From: JBAZAX01 sp964568625
GTDB lineage: Bacteria; Babelota; Babeliae; Babelales; RVW-14
Assembly (NCBI GenBank): GCA_964568625.1
Contig: CAZMQG010000001.1
Span: 1-64,000 of the forward strand
Length of the DNA: 64,000 nucleotides
Reading direction: 5' to 3'
Every line of letters starts with the position of its first letter. Within the stretch, counting starts at the first letter, position 1. Both the position numbers and the translations under genes were made by a program. Shown piece by piece: positions 63,801 through 64,000 of this stretch. The notes under the pieces were generated by a model. The model had not been told where the DNA came from. It did not search any database and saw only the letters and a program-made list of their open reading frames with translations.

Positions 63801-64000
63801 TGTGCTTGTAACTGCTGAGCTTGTAATTGAGCTTGCAGTTGTTGAGCTTGTAATTGAGCTTGCAGTTGTTGTGATTGTAGCTGTGCTTGCGCTTTTAACT
63901 GTTGAGCTTGCAATTGCTGAGCCTGTAATTGAGACTGAAGTTGCTGCGTTTGTAACTGAGACTGAGCATCTTGCCCCACTGAAGAAGTTATAGGGGTAGT
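60878..64000 (-). CDS. Giant Q-rich tandem-repeat protein (5' end outside window)
   Basis: At least 1040 residues; the frame is open to the window edge (the first GTG at 63979 is not necessarily the start), so it is partial. Domain order from the edge: a Gln/Leu/Ala tract with QLQAQ units (codes 63722-63979); a Thr/Val linker; three ~100-residue repeats opening with V-K-x-x-L-x-AIL and KSGTPALL (63293-63586, 62969-63292, 62660-62968); and five ~112-123-residue repeats opening AEMARVNNIL, with STYDSQL and FWTALTSLHNARP cores (62279-62638, 61910-62278, 61559-61909, 61217-61558, 60881-61216). Helical repeats of this type suggest a filamentous surface or adhesin protein; no known family. Low-identity drift between units shows that they are old. 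Confidence 0.75.
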   Translation of the reverse strand, partial: TTPITSSVGQDAQSQLQTQQLQSQLQAQQLQAQQLKAQAQLQSQQLQAQLQAQQLQAQLQAQQLQAQQLQAQLQAQAKTQTQQSQVQAVAQPVATQIVAATTQTQLPRLTSAVPVVVPSTISTTVQAVSQQTSAVTEAVKSSLVAILGDVTKSGTPALLDANIVSVSNDVFNQAYLQDYPSLGSSIYTAIKNFYNNRTSSSYGDLQILLKNAQDKAFLTSSQKDDIKNCLMQVQNDVKVSLKAILDDSTKSGTPALLNANVVDASSTTDSLSINLISSFNQSYLQNYPSSSRSIYTIIQNFYNNRNLYPLGDVQLLLNNAQSKAFLTSSQKSDLKSWSGRLVDEVKSALTAILNDKTKSGTPALLNANVVGVSTGMFNQTFLQDYPSSSNSIYTAIKNFYNNRTSSTLADLKVLINNAMNKSFLNFAQNSDLANWLMQLGTDIEVANKASAVKIAEMTRVNNILSSFTPANTNVLLASSSYDSQLLALQDLAKSVPASSVYDYTQYQPSFWLALTNLHKIRPSNDKVKLAALKSWYTDSTLKTSKLVAADKSFTTMISDIDSDFKKIDQALAQSAEMARVSNILNNFTVTASTYDSQLSILPNLVASIAGNFQANQALDYTPVQASFWTALTSLHNARPVSDKTKLTTLKTWYTTLNTWYATLVASKLVASGKNFTSMINDINSDFTKIDQSLVQAAEMARVNGILKNFTVTASTYDSQLSILPNLVTSIAANFQANQSLDYSPVQTSFWTALTSLHNARPKTDKTKLTTLISWYTTLNTWYATLVASKLVAANKNFTSMINDINSDFANLIAAAEMARVDNILKTFTVTTSTYDSQLPILPNLVTSVASAFQANQTLDYTVEQANFWAALTSLHNARPKTDKAKLTTLKSWYETLTNWYATLSASKLVAADKNFTTMISDINADLLAIEISRVNSILKSFTVTTSTYDAQLLVLQNLVTSVATNVAANSTLVYTTVQTSFWTALTNLHNARPKTDKTKLEALKAWYANATLVTSKLVASGKTFTTMINDVTTDLTALSK
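62279..62638 (-). repeat. First of five ~115-residue protein repeats (60881-62638)
   Basis: The five units share a start like AEMxRVxxIL, a central YDSQLxxLxxL and an end like FTTMIxDIxxD. The later ones (61217-62278) are most alike (NARPKTDKTKL, TWYATLVASKLVA) and the first is most divergent (KIRPSNDKVKL). This is the order expected when new copies arise within the array. Confidence 0.8.
62660..63586 (-). repeat. Three ~100-residue protein repeats
   Basis: Each opens with VK-SL-AIL followed by TKSGTPALL and contains FYNNR then A..KAFL.SSQK. The middle copy is extended by about ten residues. Confidence 0.8.

Noticed and set aside
60878..63980. CRISPR-like repetition
   Set aside because: The repeats are in a continuous coding frame, ~300 bases long and divergent, with no short spacers.

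Overview
The window is about one third G+C, densely coding, and reads as a chromosomal segment of a host-dependent Gram-negative-type bacterium. My best guess is the candidate phylum Dependentiae (TM6/Babeliae), although no rRNA marker is present to prove it. The evidence is a nucleotide-transport (NTT) ATP/ADP translocase, several ankyrin-repeat proteins, a eukaryote-like ubiquitin-specific protease with a signal peptide, and an unusually large set of exported proteins of unknown function. Beside these sit ordinary bacterial peptidoglycan (murD, murG), heptose (hldE), lipoprotein (lgt), phospholipid (plsY, cdsA) and outer-membrane genes. Most genes lie on the minus strand in closely packed or overlapping runs.

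Layout. 0-9.7 kb: an exported ankyrin protein, a three-domain acyl-activating/ACP/acyltransferase fusion, an RRM protein, an adenylate kinase with a lipoprotein-type signal, murD, hldE, a hexulose-phosphate-synthase-like protein with a degenerate active site, and superoxide dismutase. 9.7-19.8 kb: housekeeping genes, namely an ATP-dependent DNA ligase, plsY, tRNA-Met(CAU), secD, tRNA-Leu(GAG), and the run argS-crcB-lepA-merR/hspR-htpX. 19.9-38.8 kb is the accessory-rich part: a 1256-residue exported protein with a clan-CD-protease-like motif pair downstream of an outer-membrane-barrel candidate, an exported HD protein, a beta-propeller, the NTT translocase, two exported proteins that look like distant paralogues, an amber-interrupted P-loop kinase, a Ca2+-type P-ATPase, an exported PD-(D/E)XK nuclease candidate preceded by a 10-codon ORF, rlmN and two more exported proteins. 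38.9-41.5 kb: two mevalonate-pathway genes and a VIT-family transporter. 41.5-43.2 kb: the USP-type deubiquitinase and a second ankyrin protein. 43.3-55.6 kb: a long minus-strand block (dciA-like, TPR, murG, an exported methyltransferase, lgt, dnaG-rpoD, a glycosyltransferase, truA-cdsA). 55.8-64 kb: an exported orphan with a duplicated gene-start remnant behind it, rarA, a degenerate ankyrin-like protein, an NhaC-type antiporter, and a giant Q-rich tandem-repeat protein running off the window end.

How it fits together. The NTT carrier would import host ATP. Many proteins with normally cytosolic enzyme folds (adenylate kinase, USP protease, nuclease, kinase, HD hydrolase, methyltransferases) carry N-terminal export signals. 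They look like a set of Sec-exported effectors or periplasmic enzymes acting at the host interface, while the housekeeping operons keep the cell envelope and replication running. The most striking single gene is the USP-family protein at 41.6-42.6 kb. The exported-enzyme pattern as a whole is the best candidate for an undescribed system. All functions are read from motifs in the sequence; no database search was possible.
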